Shown here: in pieces, positions 47,064 through 58,090 of the stretch | Numbering within the stretch: position 1 is the first letter of the stretch | Layout of the letters: each line of letters opens with the position of its first letter | NCBI GenBank assembly: GCA_026874595.1 | Contig: CM049321.1 | Location: forward strand, 25,781,479-25,845,478 | DNA: 64,000 bases | Origin: Sipunculus nudus | Lineage: Eukaryota > Annelida > Sipuncula > Golfingiida > Sipunculidae | Direction of reading: 5' to 3' | Translations under genes and position numbers: made by a program | Notes under the pieces: generated by a model | Told to the model about the DNA's origin: nothing | Database searches by the model: none | Seen by the model: only the letters and a program-made list of their open reading frames with translations

Positions 47064-48495
47064 AATGTTATCAGTGGTGGACCCAGAACCCAGTTTTTTT
47101 TTTGGGGGGGGGGGCAGATGTTTCAGGGAGGCGCGATAGTCGAGTTTGCACATATGTACCGAAGAAGGTGTAGGAAATATTTCATATTTGTAATCAAAAT
47201 GTAAGTACATTTTTATGTATTACGAAGCAATTTTAGAATTGTGTTTCTTGTGGATTTCAAAGGAAGTGCACCTGTGTAAGTTAGGTTTTCTCACACACTG
47301 TAGCTAAAGGCGTTTCCTTATTAATATTCGCGCAATGATTGACGGTCGGTGTAATTTGGAGTAAAGATTGCCGGGAGACGATCGGGAGTTTTGACGTCAG
47401 CAAGCATTTATATGGAGTGGAGTAAAACAGTTTCGGCACAAGGGCCCGTTTCAGCGTACAGGTGAGGTGAAGACTGACGATACCTACAGCAGTCCTTAGG
47501 CCGGTCTGGTTATGTTACAGTGGAGACAGCTGAGATGTGGTGCCTACAAGTGTAGTTAGTCAATGTCTGAGGGAGCGATAAGTGGTTTTCCTGTAAAGGA
47601 CTTCAGAGAAAATAACGCATTTTGCCTACGGACTGGTAATCTGGAGGGTTGATACTTGTGGTGAGTGCTTCCAGGAACAGATCGAGGACTTTAAATATAC
47701 GCATTACCGTAGAGGTACATGATATTCCGGTGTGGAAGCATATTCTGGAACCAGATCTGGATGATTCCAAGAGACATCAGCTGTGAGAGACTTTGATTCA
47801 ACGCTCAGAAAGAATAGCCTGTGCGCGGTACATGGATTGTGAAACGTGTCTACACAGCGGTTGAGGATTATAGGAACTCCATGAATACAGGACAGTGTTA
47901 CATCCTGTTGATACGTGTGTGCGCTACAGCCAAGTAGTTAGAAACAGAGTTATCAGGAAATGTGCTGTTTGCCGTCATGATTGGACTCTGTGTATTTATG
48001 TGATTATATTCATTTTTGGTGTAAAGGAAGAATGTAATAAGTAATATTTTAAATATATATTATTGTTTTGCTAAAACATGTCTTTTTCCTTTTTCTTGGT
48101 GTGTACATTATGTGTCTGTTCAGCCACTTTGTTTGATTCTTAAAAGAACCTGGACGTCACTTCTTTACCGGTGAGACATAAAATTTCTGTAGCCGATTAC
48201 TGGTCCATCCTGATCAACCATTTGGGATTAATCTACCTTGTGATCAATCACAATTCAGTTACTGTGTTTGATTTAACACACCCTCATGCCATGTTCTCGT
48301 GATTAAATGACTCTTAAGCTGTGTTTCCACTTGTCCGGACACGGATACGGGTACCGCCGGCTACGTTTAGTGTATTTCGACTAATACGTTTCCCGTCAGA
48401 GTTTAACAAGGGTTAACCGGACACAAACACAGTTAAAATAAGATTTATGAATGCGAAATTTAAGAAATATATTAGTTAAGGCTTGTACTTTTAGT

Positions 48496-48524
48496 ATCTA
48501 TCTATCTATCTATCTATATATTTA

Positions 48525-48570
<46 letters not shown>
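48496..48570. repeat. (TATC)n followed by (TA)n
   Basis: About five TATC units, then an alternating TA tract. Confidence 0.93.
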
Positions 48571-48571
<1 letters not shown>

Positions 48572-48727
48572 GCTCAACACATTAGGTCGAACATGCTTCT
48601 GTACATATGTGGTATGTAACAAAGAAGCACTGAAAAATATACTTATCACTAACACTTGAGTGCACACCATGTCACTATGGGGGTACTGAACAGGTAAAGT
48701 TCCACAGGCACTCGATTCCAGTATTAC

Positions 48728-48818
48728 AAACAGTATGAACACAACATATGGACGTCAAATGGGCAAAAAAGTCTCTTTTTTGCCCATCTGACGTCAATAT
48801 TTGTGTTCATACTGTTTT
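48728..48818. repeat. Long hairpin with about 43-nt arms
   Basis: The left arm from 'aaacagtatgaacacaa' to 'gggcaaaaaa' pairs with the right arm 'ttttttgcccat' to 'ttgtgttcatactgttt'. The loop is five bases (gtctc, 48771-48775), with only about four mismatches. Could be a small foldback MITE or encode a hairpin RNA. Confidence 0.85.
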
Positions 48819-49369
48819 TAAAAATGGAAACCAGTGCCTGTGCTAAAGCAACCCTGATCGTCCTGATATGAAGCGTTGAACATGAACAGCTGTAACTTAT
48901 GCTTTTCCTAGATTTTTATATGATGTTATTTTTTTATCTCAAACATGTTTTTTCCCTAAGGAAATGTAGCCCTAATTGCGTTTCAATAATTACTTTTGCT
49001 ACTGAAATGTGTATAATAATACGCGATTCCATGTACCGATTCCATGAACGTAAGTAAATGCCAGCTCCTATCACTAAATAGTCCCAAAGAGAGTCGGAAT
49101 ATTAGTTATATTATTTGCCGCTAGTGGACAGTTCTGTTCTGTTCTAAGTACATGTAATAGCAAGTTTGACATTTTCAGATATAAACTAAGGATTACTGAA
49201 GAAGTTAATTAAAGTGTGAAATATCTGTACTCTTAATGACAGATAATATATTACAAATTGAATGTATAACTGGACCAAACAGGTGATTTTAAATTCACTT
49301 TCAGCATTGTCGGCTTCGGATTATCAGTCAGTGATATTGTCGGCTATGGATTATTTTGATATAAAGATT

Positions 49370-49784
49370 TTTTTATGAAGGTAACGGCCTCCTTTCTAAT
49401 GCTGTCTATTCTAATTCTCTATCTAAGTATGTACATCTCCAGACTTCCATTTCGGTTCTTGACTACATGAAAGGGCCCTAGCACTCGCCTCCTATAATTT
49501 TAATTTTGTAGCTTGGTATCACCCAGGCCCGGGTTCGACCGGACCTGCGGGTCGTCATCATCAGGTAATCACTTACCATCCCCACTTCTAGAAACCCCGA
49601 GGAAACCCCAAGGACACATTCTTTTTTTTTTAGTTTTACATGGGACATGTTGTACACTCTTCTAATAAAGCCTGCAGAGCACTTACCCTTGGTGGGGCCG
49701 ACCGTGAAAATCTCATGGCCTCAGTTGAACTCCCGACCTCCTGGCATTGAGTCCTGTGCTCTACCCTTATACTACAGAGACCGG
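49370..49784 (-). mobile_element. tRNA-derived SINE, copy 2
   Basis: Same family and orientation as 9313-9735. The head at the right end has an A-box-like GTAGTATAAGGGTAGAGC and a weakened B box (GGGAGTTCAAC). The body retains 'cacccaggcccggg' and 'acctgcgggtc'. Its flanks are homologous to those of copy 3, so copies 2 and 3 descend from one insertion. Confidence 0.78.
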
Positions 49785-49789
49785 TCTTC

Positions 49790-51327
49790 GCACTCTAAGC
49801 CGGCGTAGTGTCATTGTTGGCTGCCAAGACTCTTGACATTCTCTGCATTCTAAATTGCAAAGTGGCTGAATCACTAGACAAAACTGTTGTCTTTACTATC
49901 ACAGCATTGTCGACTGCCAAGACACGTCCATATCAATGAAAAGCGAAATTCGTAGACTCCTTTGTGGTAGGAAAAATAAATTACGTTATGGTACAAAACG
50001 CCACATGCCCTATAACTCGATCCCCTTCCCAGATGCATGTGTATAGTACGTGTTTGCAAGCATGTGAGTATAAAACGGTGCTCGTAGTCGGAGGGGGACA
50101 TACCATGTTATGTCCCCTCCCCCTTCCACTTTTTGTTAATTGAATGAATTTTGTCATTAAATGTCGACTCACAATATGCTAACAAAAATGTCGCAAATTT
50201 CCTCAAATATCAGTGAAATGGAATGTTTCTTAAATGTATAAAGTAGCAAAATGACTAATAATATGATATAATTCCCCCTTATCCACGACACTGTCGTACT
50301 CTGGCAATAAACGCTCGTATAAAAAAGTCACGCAGGTTTTATATATCGTAATTTTTGAGGAAAGCGTTTTTGCTTCTTCTTGTTTCTAAAGCGATACTAT
50401 ACCCTGTTATTTTATTCTCAAATTGCTTCATATTACTTAAATATTGATTACAATTCTCATATATTTCCTACACCCTCAGCCGGTACACATGTGCATACTC
50501 GACTGTCTCGCTTCCCTTAAAAGACGTCGCCCAACCCACAACCATCCACCCCGCATCCCCCAAAATTTTACAAATGGCTGTTTGCTACAAGTGACCTTCC
50601 TACCTCCCTATATATGCAACCTACCGCCTTAGTTTACATGATTTTTCCTTTCGTCAACATTGCTGTGTTTACAAATATGTTGTTGATAAACAAGTTCATA
50701 CATCCTTCCCGACGGTGTTATAAGAACTTTTCCCAACCAAAATTACCCTTAGATCATTAATATATACAGAGAGGAGGCAAGAAATCAGACTTATTGTTTT
50801 TCAAAACGTTGGTGAATGGGCACCTTTAAAATTATGTATGGCTTAGTTAATATTCTTTCATCTTGGCTATGGTTTAGTAAACATTCCTCAATCTTGAGTA
50901 TATATGACATGGTCATATTTGAAACAGCCATGTCAACCATGACATTTACATCAGTTCAGTTTACCTTTATCGTGCATGTAAATTTGTCTCCGACGCCTCA
51001 CACATCAAACACACCTGTGCACATCTATTTTGTTGTTTTTTGCTAATTCACAGTCATGCTTACACAGCAACTTTGATTCCTTGGTATAGACAGAAAATGT
51101 TCAGATAAATTTGTTTCATAGAGTTGTTCTGATTTCTTGGGATATTGCTCTCTTAATATTTCATAGACTGACACCTCATGAAAACACTACCAGTATAATA
51201 CCACAAATCATGCCTCTAAGATACGCACATTATATATAAATATATATGAACATATACAAATGCATATATAACATTTATTTAAAACGATCGTAAGATATCC
51301 TAATTAAAACAATTACAGTGTGTATTT

Positions 51328-51358
<31 letters not shown>

Positions 51359-52185
51359 TTATATATATAATTTAGTCAATTTAGCCATTTAAAATATTTT
51401 GTAATTCAAATCAAATGACAAACGTTTACTAACATTCTGTGAAAATGAAAGGGTTGAAATGATAAGCAGTATTTCAAATACGAAAAAATTTAGTACATGC
51501 AACTATAGAATATGATGAACATTAAAATTGTTATTATAATCAACTAGTTTATCTGTAACTCCATGTGAACAACAAGATTTCCTCACACCACACCAACTGA
51601 AAATTATATATGTAATGAAAATATCTTACGAATTTTATGTTACACCACCAAATTTTAAATTCTGCTCATATATTATGAGATTGCTATTTTCATATTCAGC
51701 TCAAAACACCAGGTTCCAATAGATGCATCTTTTGTCAAAATGTTAATGATAAAATAAATAATTATCAATTTATTATATCTTGAGCTCAGCACAAAATATC
51801 ACAAAATAACTGTTACATAATGAATATGGTTTTTGAAAAGCAAGGTAAAGCGACAAATCTACACCTAAGCTATATGTTTTCAAACATAATGTTCATAGTA
51901 TGAACAACAATCAGTAACAAAATTACACTGGCAATGTTTATAAATATAATACAAAATAAGAGTTTTCGTAAAAAACATATAAAGACAATAAATGAAGGCA
52001 GAAATTTGCAATATCAATAATTTTGCCCATGTATATAATTCATGATATGTTATATCTTTAGAACATGCGCTCCAACCAGTAGTAATACCTGAATGCAGGC
52101 AAACGAAATATATTTTGCAATGTTTACATTTAACTTGACAGAGTACAATTCTGGAATGAAATCTGCACTTATGGCCAACTGATGC
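49790..52185. other. 3' flank of gene C
   Basis: Corresponds in order to 61070-63498 behind gene E (e.g. 51241-51340 with 62574-62660), with insertions and losses. 50820-50910 holds one to two units of the 'cttagtaaacattcct' minisatellite. Short TA tract at 51335-51356. No other gene. Confidence 0.6.
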
Positions 52186-54252
52186 TTAGAAAAGGCTTGG
52201 AAACAGAAAAGGCCTTTGAAACCAATCTGTTGCCATGACGTCACTTAGCCATGGTTCTTCTACGTCATCACCATCATCGTCGTCTACCGTCATTTCCACA
52301 ATGTTATCAGGATTCTTACAAGCAGCCATGGCTTCTCGTTCTTGCCTACGCCATCGGCGCCTGACTGCCTTAAGTGTCTTTTTGATCCAGCCTTGACTTA
52401 CAAAACATTCTTTCATCAAGGTTTTCTCACATGTGGCTTCTGTTAAGCTGTCCAAAAAGCTGCATTTCATGTAATCAGTGAATCCATCAGTAGGCAGGTA
52501 AAACGAGGGACACGGCGGAATTTCTGTATACTGCTTCTTGAAAGGGTTGTATATACCCGCCTGCAGAAAAGCACTTTTACCTGGTTGCAAAAACAGATAG
52601 ATATCTCCCTCCCTGCCGTAGTGGGACTTCATGATATCTTGCTTTGATAATGTGTCAGGCCGTTCTTTAGGGAACTTCTGTACTTCCCACGTATTTTTGC
52701 GTATGTTGTACACAAGTGCGTTGTTCCTCAACTTCATGTACAACTGGTCATCGGTTCCTAAGATGTAAATGTACTCTAAGAACTTGACGTCATTAACGTA
52801 TTCTCTGGAAAGGACGTGCGCAGGAGGACTGGCCAATTCGTGTAATTTTCCGTCAGGTGTCAGATGGAACAGCAGGAGTTGTAAGGATTCCTTCACGCAG
52901 ACAATATATCCGGATCCATCCTTTCTGGCTGTGGTTCTGATCTTAAGGCATTTATCTCCAGGTAGAGCCTTGCTCTCACACATTAACTTCCACCTTTGCA
53001 TCTCTACATCCAACCTGTCTATACACAACTTCCACATCTTCTTGTTACCTGTGAAGTACACACCTCGCAACCCTTCGTCCCATGCTGTCGTCTTTTTGCT
53101 TGATTTGGGTTTTGCTTCTTCATTCTTTTGGACCCATGTTTGTTCTCTTGTACAATACAAATCACCATTAAATGTGAAATGGTTAACTCCAGAGGCTGCA
53201 TCACTCAAGGGAACGTCAATTGTTTCCTTGGAGGAAGTATTATGCAACTTGAATCCATCATCTGCCAGAAAATATACCCATATACTGGAGGGTCCAATTC
53301 CATGGCTAGGTGCCACGAGATTCTCATGCATTTTGGGGATTTTAACCGTAAGCCAGGTTTTCTTTTGTGGCCGATATATTATGTGTTTGTCCTTCCTCGT
53401 GTTAATGTGCACGAAAACCTCCTCGAGGTCGGATGAAGTTTTGGCTTCAGTTTTGACACTTGGGTCTTCTGTTTTCCCGGGAGCCATGGTCGGAGCATTT
53501 TCATCACATGAAATGTGTGAATTTCCAAATGTACAGTTTGCTGATTCACTTAGTTTTTGAAGATAGCTTTCTCTATCTGACTTAGCTTTCTCACACCACC
53601 GCTGTAAGAAGTTATGCAGTTTGTCTTTCGTGCAGAACTTTCCAAGCCCTTGGTTCAGGAAATGCAAAAGATGATTCGACTTAAGTTTAAGAGCTCTCGG
53701 GGTTTTGATGAGAGTGTCGTGGAATCGACTCACAGCCACACTCTTGGCAATGTCTGCTACTTCTTCAATGGAGAAATTAAAACTGACCGCCCACGTCCAT
53801 AAACACGTACTCAAAGACAGGTTCCTAAGAAGGAACTCGATAGCTAATTCCTCCAAAGTCTTCATTTTGAACAGCCAAGCAATCTGAAGAATTCCTTGAA
53901 CCTCATTTTTATCGATTTTGATCTCATCGTGGTACATAAATCCTACGGCAGCTGCGACTGGATTGATGGACGCTAACTTGCCTGAAAAGTCTAGTACTCC
54001 TGGTCCAGAACTGCCCTCCTGTGGCAGCATGTTTCTGAAGTACACGCTTTTTCCAGCCAGGATGCACCAATGGGCTGACACTTTGCCATCTTTACATTTC
54101 AGAGTGACATCACAGTACTGGGATCTTTCATATTGTTGACGCAACAACGCTTTTAGGTCCTTCTCATTTCTAGCGACACCTTCAAATGTTGTAGATAACG
54201 TCGACATTTTAACAGGACCATCAACAGTCGGTGTTTTTAGAGTGTTAATAAC
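52186..54252 (-). CDS. BTB-BACK-kelch-like protein, copy C (main exon)
   Basis: Open for 688 codons on the minus strand from a probable acceptor (gtcttag|GTT at 54252) to the stop at 52186; an internal ATG at 54207 (MSTLSTTFEGVARNE, 673 aa) is the alternative start. BTB: YCDVTLKCKDGKVSAHWCIL. BACK: LATEFLLRNLSL-like block through FHDTLIKTPRALKLK. Linker with DLEEVFVHINTRKDKH. Propeller words RPQKKTWLTVKIP, RKDGSGYIVCV, YNIRKNTWEVQKFP, QPGKSAFLQAGIYNPF. Basic RRRWRRQ, a short acidic Asp stretch, then PWLSDVMATDWFQR. Compared with A and B it lacks a few linker residues and has a shorter acidic run. Likely cytosolic or nuclear CUL3 adaptor by analogy. Intact. Confidence 0.9.
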   Translation of the reverse strand, partial: VINTLKTPTVDGPVKMSTLSTTFEGVARNEKDLKALLRQQYERSQYCDVTLKCKDGKVSAHWCILAGKSVYFRNMLPQEGSSGPGVLDFSGKLASINPVAAAVGFMYHDEIKIDKNEVQGILQIAWLFKMKTLEELAIEFLLRNLSLSTCLWTWAVSFNFSIEEVADIAKSVAVSRFHDTLIKTPRALKLKSNHLLHFLNQGLGKFCTKDKLHNFLQRWCEKAKSDRESYLQKLSESANCTFGNSHISCDENAPTMAPGKTEDPSVKTEAKTSSDLEEVFVHINTRKDKHIIYRPQKKTWLTVKIPKMHENLVAPSHGIGPSSIWVYFLADDGFKLHNTSSKETIDVPLSDAASGVNHFTFNGDLYCTREQTWVQKNEEAKPKSSKKTTAWDEGLRGVYFTGNKKMWKLCIDRLDVEMQRWKLMCESKALPGDKCLKIRTTARKDGSGYIVCVKESLQLLLFHLTPDGKLHELASPPAHVLSREYVNDVKFLEYIYILGTDDQLYMKLRNNALVYNIRKNTWEVQKFPKERPDTLSKQDIMKSHYGREGDIYLFLQPGKSAFLQAGIYNPFKKQYTEIPPCPSFYLPTDGFTDYMKCSFLDSLTEATCEKTLMKECFVSQGWIKKTLKAVRRRWRRQEREAMAACKNPDNIVEMTVDDDDGDDVEEPWLSDVMATDWFQRPFLFPSLF

Positions 54253-54313
54253 CTAAGACGTATCCACAATTTGTCACTTGGACGGAGTAGTATATATATT
54301 TAATACTACTTAC

Positions 54314-54343
54314 CTCCCTTTTCAGTCCCCGGTTATAAGCCAT
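54314..54343 (-). CDS. Proposed first exon of gene C (10 codons)
   Basis: Minus strand GCAAATGGCTTATAACC... encodes MAYNRGLKRE and ends GAG|gtaagt. A 61-bp intron (54313-54253) ends in ...gtcttag and splices in phase 0 into VINTLKTPTVDGPVKMSTLS. The segment is homologous to the one carrying the proposed exon 1 of gene B. A 61-bp intron is short but possible. Alternatively this is 5' UTR and translation starts at 54207. Confidence 0.45.
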
Positions 54344-54447
54344 TTGCATTAGTAGAGCCAAGCGTTCAGTTTACACAGAGGGACGGCTAATCTTGTGTGG
54401 ACTCTCAGGCCACTTTAAGATAAACACCTGTTTATGAGTTCCCGCTT

Positions 54448-54455
54448 TATTTATA
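54448..54455 (-). promoter_or_regulatory. TATA-like box of gene C
   Basis: TATAAATA on the minus strand, about 105 bp before the proposed ATG at 54343; the sequence between is the part conserved with gene B. Confidence 0.45.
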
Positions 54456-54959
54456 GCAAATAAAACTTAACCGACAATCACGTCAGCAGGAGACCAACCT
54501 AATTGTTGAACTATCTTGTATTCCTCAGTCATTTATTGTGCTCCACTGTGTAAACAATATTATCATACACAAATAAGGTCACCAAATTTGATACGTCCCA
54601 ATGGCCAAACCTCGTGCAGCGCGCAACATTGGCGTAGGCATAGCACTATGAACATGAGGTTCCTGATAAGATTTACAAATTGATTTTAAAGACGAAAGAA
54701 TATTGTTAAGTATAAAGTGACATTTCACATGATGGGTAATGCACAAAAAGTAAATAGATACATGAAGAAGTTTAATGAACTGGTTTTAATACCTCATGTA
54801 GGGTAAGGCGGCTCTATCCGTGCAGGTCAGTAAATGCTTATAGATATTTATATAGGTTCCCTTCAGGTATAATGAGATGTGTGTTGTATTAATTGCAGGG
54901 TTAGTGTTTCCTCAGCTGTTGAGTTAACAGATATCAGGCTCAAAAGAGGAAACTTTTTA
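54456..54959. other. Spacer between gene C and a BTB-kelch fragment
   Basis: No feature recognised. Confidence 0.5.
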
Positions 54960-55150
54960 GGACAAAGCCAGACCCAAAGGACCCTCAAGGCATAACAAAA
55001 GGCCGGTGGAAACAGGCGGCTCTGGATGCCATATCGCACGGAGAAGAACTGTATGATAATGCAAAAATGTCTTGATGTGAGGAGGACACAGAACGAGTAG
55101 AAAATTCTGATGCAGCGTTCACTGATTTTATGCTTAGAGAGGCGATAAAT
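54960..55150 (+). pseudogene. 3'-terminal fragment of a D-type BTB-kelch paralogue
   Basis: Matches 57893-58085 of pseudogene D: codons for the basic 'RRWRQ..AVDAV' helix, then the acidic tail EELYDNA and the 'NSDAAFTDFML' end, with frameshifts and stops. Sequence behind it (to about 55800) also tracks 58090-58960, so a whole 3' block was duplicated and the 5' part lost. Confidence 0.75.
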
Positions 55151-55569
55151 AGGTTTTCCAGATTACCACAATTTGTATAATAGTCAGATTGTATATGTTC
55201 ATTGAAATTAAATCTTAGCACACAATGACCGATCAATGTACAAGGAGTATACCGTAACCGTGACTCAATATGACTAAGGGTTGGATTGTGTATGTAGTGC
55301 TGAGAGAAGGTGTAATGGAAATACTGTTGTAAGCACGTAACAAAGGTCACGAGAGAAGCTATTTACAGGGCCGTTTAAACACAACTTGGCTTAGCTCCAG
55401 TTTTCCCAGAATCAACCGAGGTGTTCCAGAATTTTGCTTAACTTTGGCTTTCCCAGAATCATCCTAGGCGTTGCACATAACGTGATTATCCCAGAATCAC
55501 CATAGTTTTTTCCTTATCAAAACACGACAGTTAACTCCCCAGTTCGTGGGAGATTCAATTTTTTTATAA

Positions 55570-55621
<52 letters not shown>

Positions 55622-56191
55622 TTCTATGACTGTGCATACATGTATTATAACATATTATCATACACAGAACAGACCAAGTGATACAAGCGATTTACGTGAT
55701 ATTCGATGTAGGCTGAATTGTACTCGACAGGAATTTGATGAGATTTGGACATAGATCAGTACAGAGGTTTCTCATTCTTCGATTAAATTTAGAAGAACAT
55801 AAGATGAAAAGCGCGAGGGCAATATATATGATAGCATGATCTTAATTCTTTAATTATTATGAGATACAATAGCTTCCAAAATTATAAGATAATGGTGATA
55901 ATAGCGACGTGAGTGAACTGATACAGGAAAAACAATGGGAGGATGCTTATCTAATGGCGAAATCAAATATAAAGATCAATCCCGTAATAACTTTAAATAT
56001 TTAATATATATTCTCTCTGGCTAATAATATGATCTGTGTACTCGATTTTCAATTATTTTCATGTTTAAGACGTTATAATAAAAACATTAAAAGTTCTTTT
56101 GTCAAGCCGTTTCCATTTAATTATCTCTATGAGGATAAGACAATAATTTGTTAATAAGGTTACGTAAATATCTTAATTGCTTGGACTTTAG
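55151..56191. other. Decayed duplicate flank, (TC)n, and 5' flank of pseudogene D
   Basis: 55370-55520 has 'cccagaatca' repeats like 58320-58490. 55640-55800 matches about 58800-58950. 55800-56180 is AT-rich without features and ends in 'ggactttag', a probable acceptor. Confidence 0.55.
55575..55618. repeat. (TC)n microsatellite
   Basis: About 22 CT units, the only dinucleotide tract here that is not TA. Confidence 0.95.
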
Positions 56192-58090
56192 GAACACACA
56201 AAGCAGAATGTACAACAAAATCCACCTGCTCGAGGAGCAGGGGAAAAGAACAATCTTCAGGTGTTCCTGTGTCAGCAGTACGACAAATCTCTACACGGTG
56301 ATGCAATCCTCAAGGTAGGCAAAGAAAGTGCTTCAGCACATCGATGTGTACTGACCGCCATGAGCCCATACTTCCGAAAGATTTTCCAAGAGATGGCAAG
56401 TCTGGACCTAAAGAACTCTCTGATAATATACAATCTATTCGACCGGTTACATCAGCCTTGGAGTTCATCTAACACGATGAGATACAGATAGAAAGATGCA
56501 ATGTGAAAGGTCTTTCCAATCAGCCCATTTGTTTAAGATTCGAAGTTTAGAAGAAATAAGCGTGCATTTCTTTCTTCAGAAATTAAATGCGGGTTCCTCT
56601 TTGTGTATCTGGGCGCTCGGATATGATCTTTCGATGGTAGAAATTGAAGACCTATCAAAAAAACGTTGTTCTTAGCCGGTTTCACGACACGCTGATTACA
56701 AGAAATGTAGCACTGGAGACGCCATCATATCATTTGTTGTACCTCCTGAGAGAAGGACTCGCTAGGTTTTGTTCAAAGTCCTAACTGGAGAACTTCTCTC
56801 AGCAATGGTATCTAAAGGATAAACCAGGTCGGGAAAGCTCCATTCCTGCCATACGGATAGCCGCAGGTCTACCTTTGGGTCCATACTCTCCACTGATCGA
56901 TTCTATGGAAAATTGAGCAGACATTTCTAATAACACCAAAATGGAGAAGGTTATTATCTATGTGAATGGGAGAAAGAACGTACATCTCATCTATCGGCCT
57001 GGTAATAAGAAATGGTTGACACTTAGAATTCCGAAGCAGCATACTGACCTGTATATCACCATCCAGCCCGCTGCATTTGGGATCGGGCCATCGGCATATT
57101 GGGTATGTTTCATGGCTAGTAAAGGCATAGAATTACTCAACAATACCATCAAGCAGGTAATTGCTGTTCCAGTTATTGGCCAAAATCCTGATTGTGATTT
57201 AGATCTTTCAGGCAAACCCTTCGGTATTTGTGACTTTAAGGGTCATTTGTACACAGGTTCGTCAGCTGTATACCATTACAGGCAAAAGATGTGGAAATTC
57301 AGCTTTGAACGTTTTTATATACAAAAACGTAGCTGGGAGCAGATTTGTGAGAAGGAAGCAGAGCAAGGAGACTTTTGTATAAATATCAGGTTTGTGGAAA
57401 GATTCAATGGGTCAGGATACATTTGTTGTGGTGAAGACCCTTCAAAACTTTAAGGCACTTGACGTTTGGGGGTAAATTGGAGCAGTTCCTTTAAGAAACC
57501 TACTGGCCCACATCCAAGATGAAGAGCGTTTTTTTTTTTAATACAGGACACCAACGATCAGTGGCCGATAAAGCTAAAGAAACTGCACTGGCATTCAAGA
57601 TCCATGAGAACACATGGGAAGAAAAACCGTTCCAAAGGAATCTTCCGCCACAATCTCAGCAAAAACCGATGAGGCTCACTATAGCAGTAATGGAACCATT
57701 TACGAGTTTTACAAACCATGCAGATCCACATATTTGGAGGCAGGAATATATAGCCCTTTCAAACAACAGCTCACGGACATCCTGCCCCTGTTGTCTTTTT
57801 TTCTAGCCAACCTGGACGTCTAGTTCCCTTGTAAGAAGCTGTTTTCTGGGCCGCCTTGAAGAGGCAACGTTCGAAGACTTCTTGAAGGAATGCTTGTTAG
57901 ACCAAATGAGACCCAAATGACTCTCAATGCATACAAACGCCGGTGGAGACAGGAGGCTGTGGATGCCGTATCGCGCGGGGAAGAACTTTATGATGATGCA
58001 GATATGTTAGGATGCGAGGAAGACACAGAAAAGGAAGAAAATCCTGATGCAGCTTTCAATTATATTATGGCCAGAAAGTCGAAAACGTAG
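56192..58090 (+). pseudogene. Divergent BTB-BACK-kelch paralogue D, decayed
   Basis: After 'tttag' the frame reads EHTKQNVQQNPP ... FLCQQYDKSLHGDAILKV and AHRCVLTAMSPYFRKIFQ (BTB). It then shifts (DGKSGPKELSDN ... TSALEFI, stop, HDEIQIER). BACK remnants LSMVEIEDLSK and FCS lie at about 56620-56780. The propeller start is preserved as a 170-codon open stretch (56941-57453): VYVNGRKNVHLIYRPGNKKW-like words, GIGPSAYWVCFMASKG, QKMWKFSFERFYIQKRSWEQ. Later parts occur in shifted frames (KIHENTWEEKPF; STYLEAGIYSPFKQQLTDI) and the tail KRRWRQEAVDAVSRGEELYD ends at 58090. It differs enough from A/B/C/E to be an older paralogue. The many breaks argue against function. Confidence 0.85.

Larger units (their letters stand above)
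47064..48880. other. Spacer; possible unrecognised LTR-like stretch
   Basis: A G10 run lies at about 47104. About 47290-48070 is GC-richer with a TATA-like 'tatatgg' near 47411 and could be a solo LTR or a non-coding first exon, but I cannot define ends. Hairpin and TA tract are listed separately. Confidence 0.4.

Noticed and set aside
47290-48180. Solo LTR or non-coding first exon
   Set aside because: GC-richer with a TATA-like box, but no TG...CA ends, target duplication or second copy could be identified here.
52769-53560. Long 263-codon plus-strand frame
   Set aside because: It is the antisense of the conserved coding region of gene C; codon structure and domain matches are all on the minus strand. 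Similar antisense frames in genes A, B and E were dropped for the same reason.
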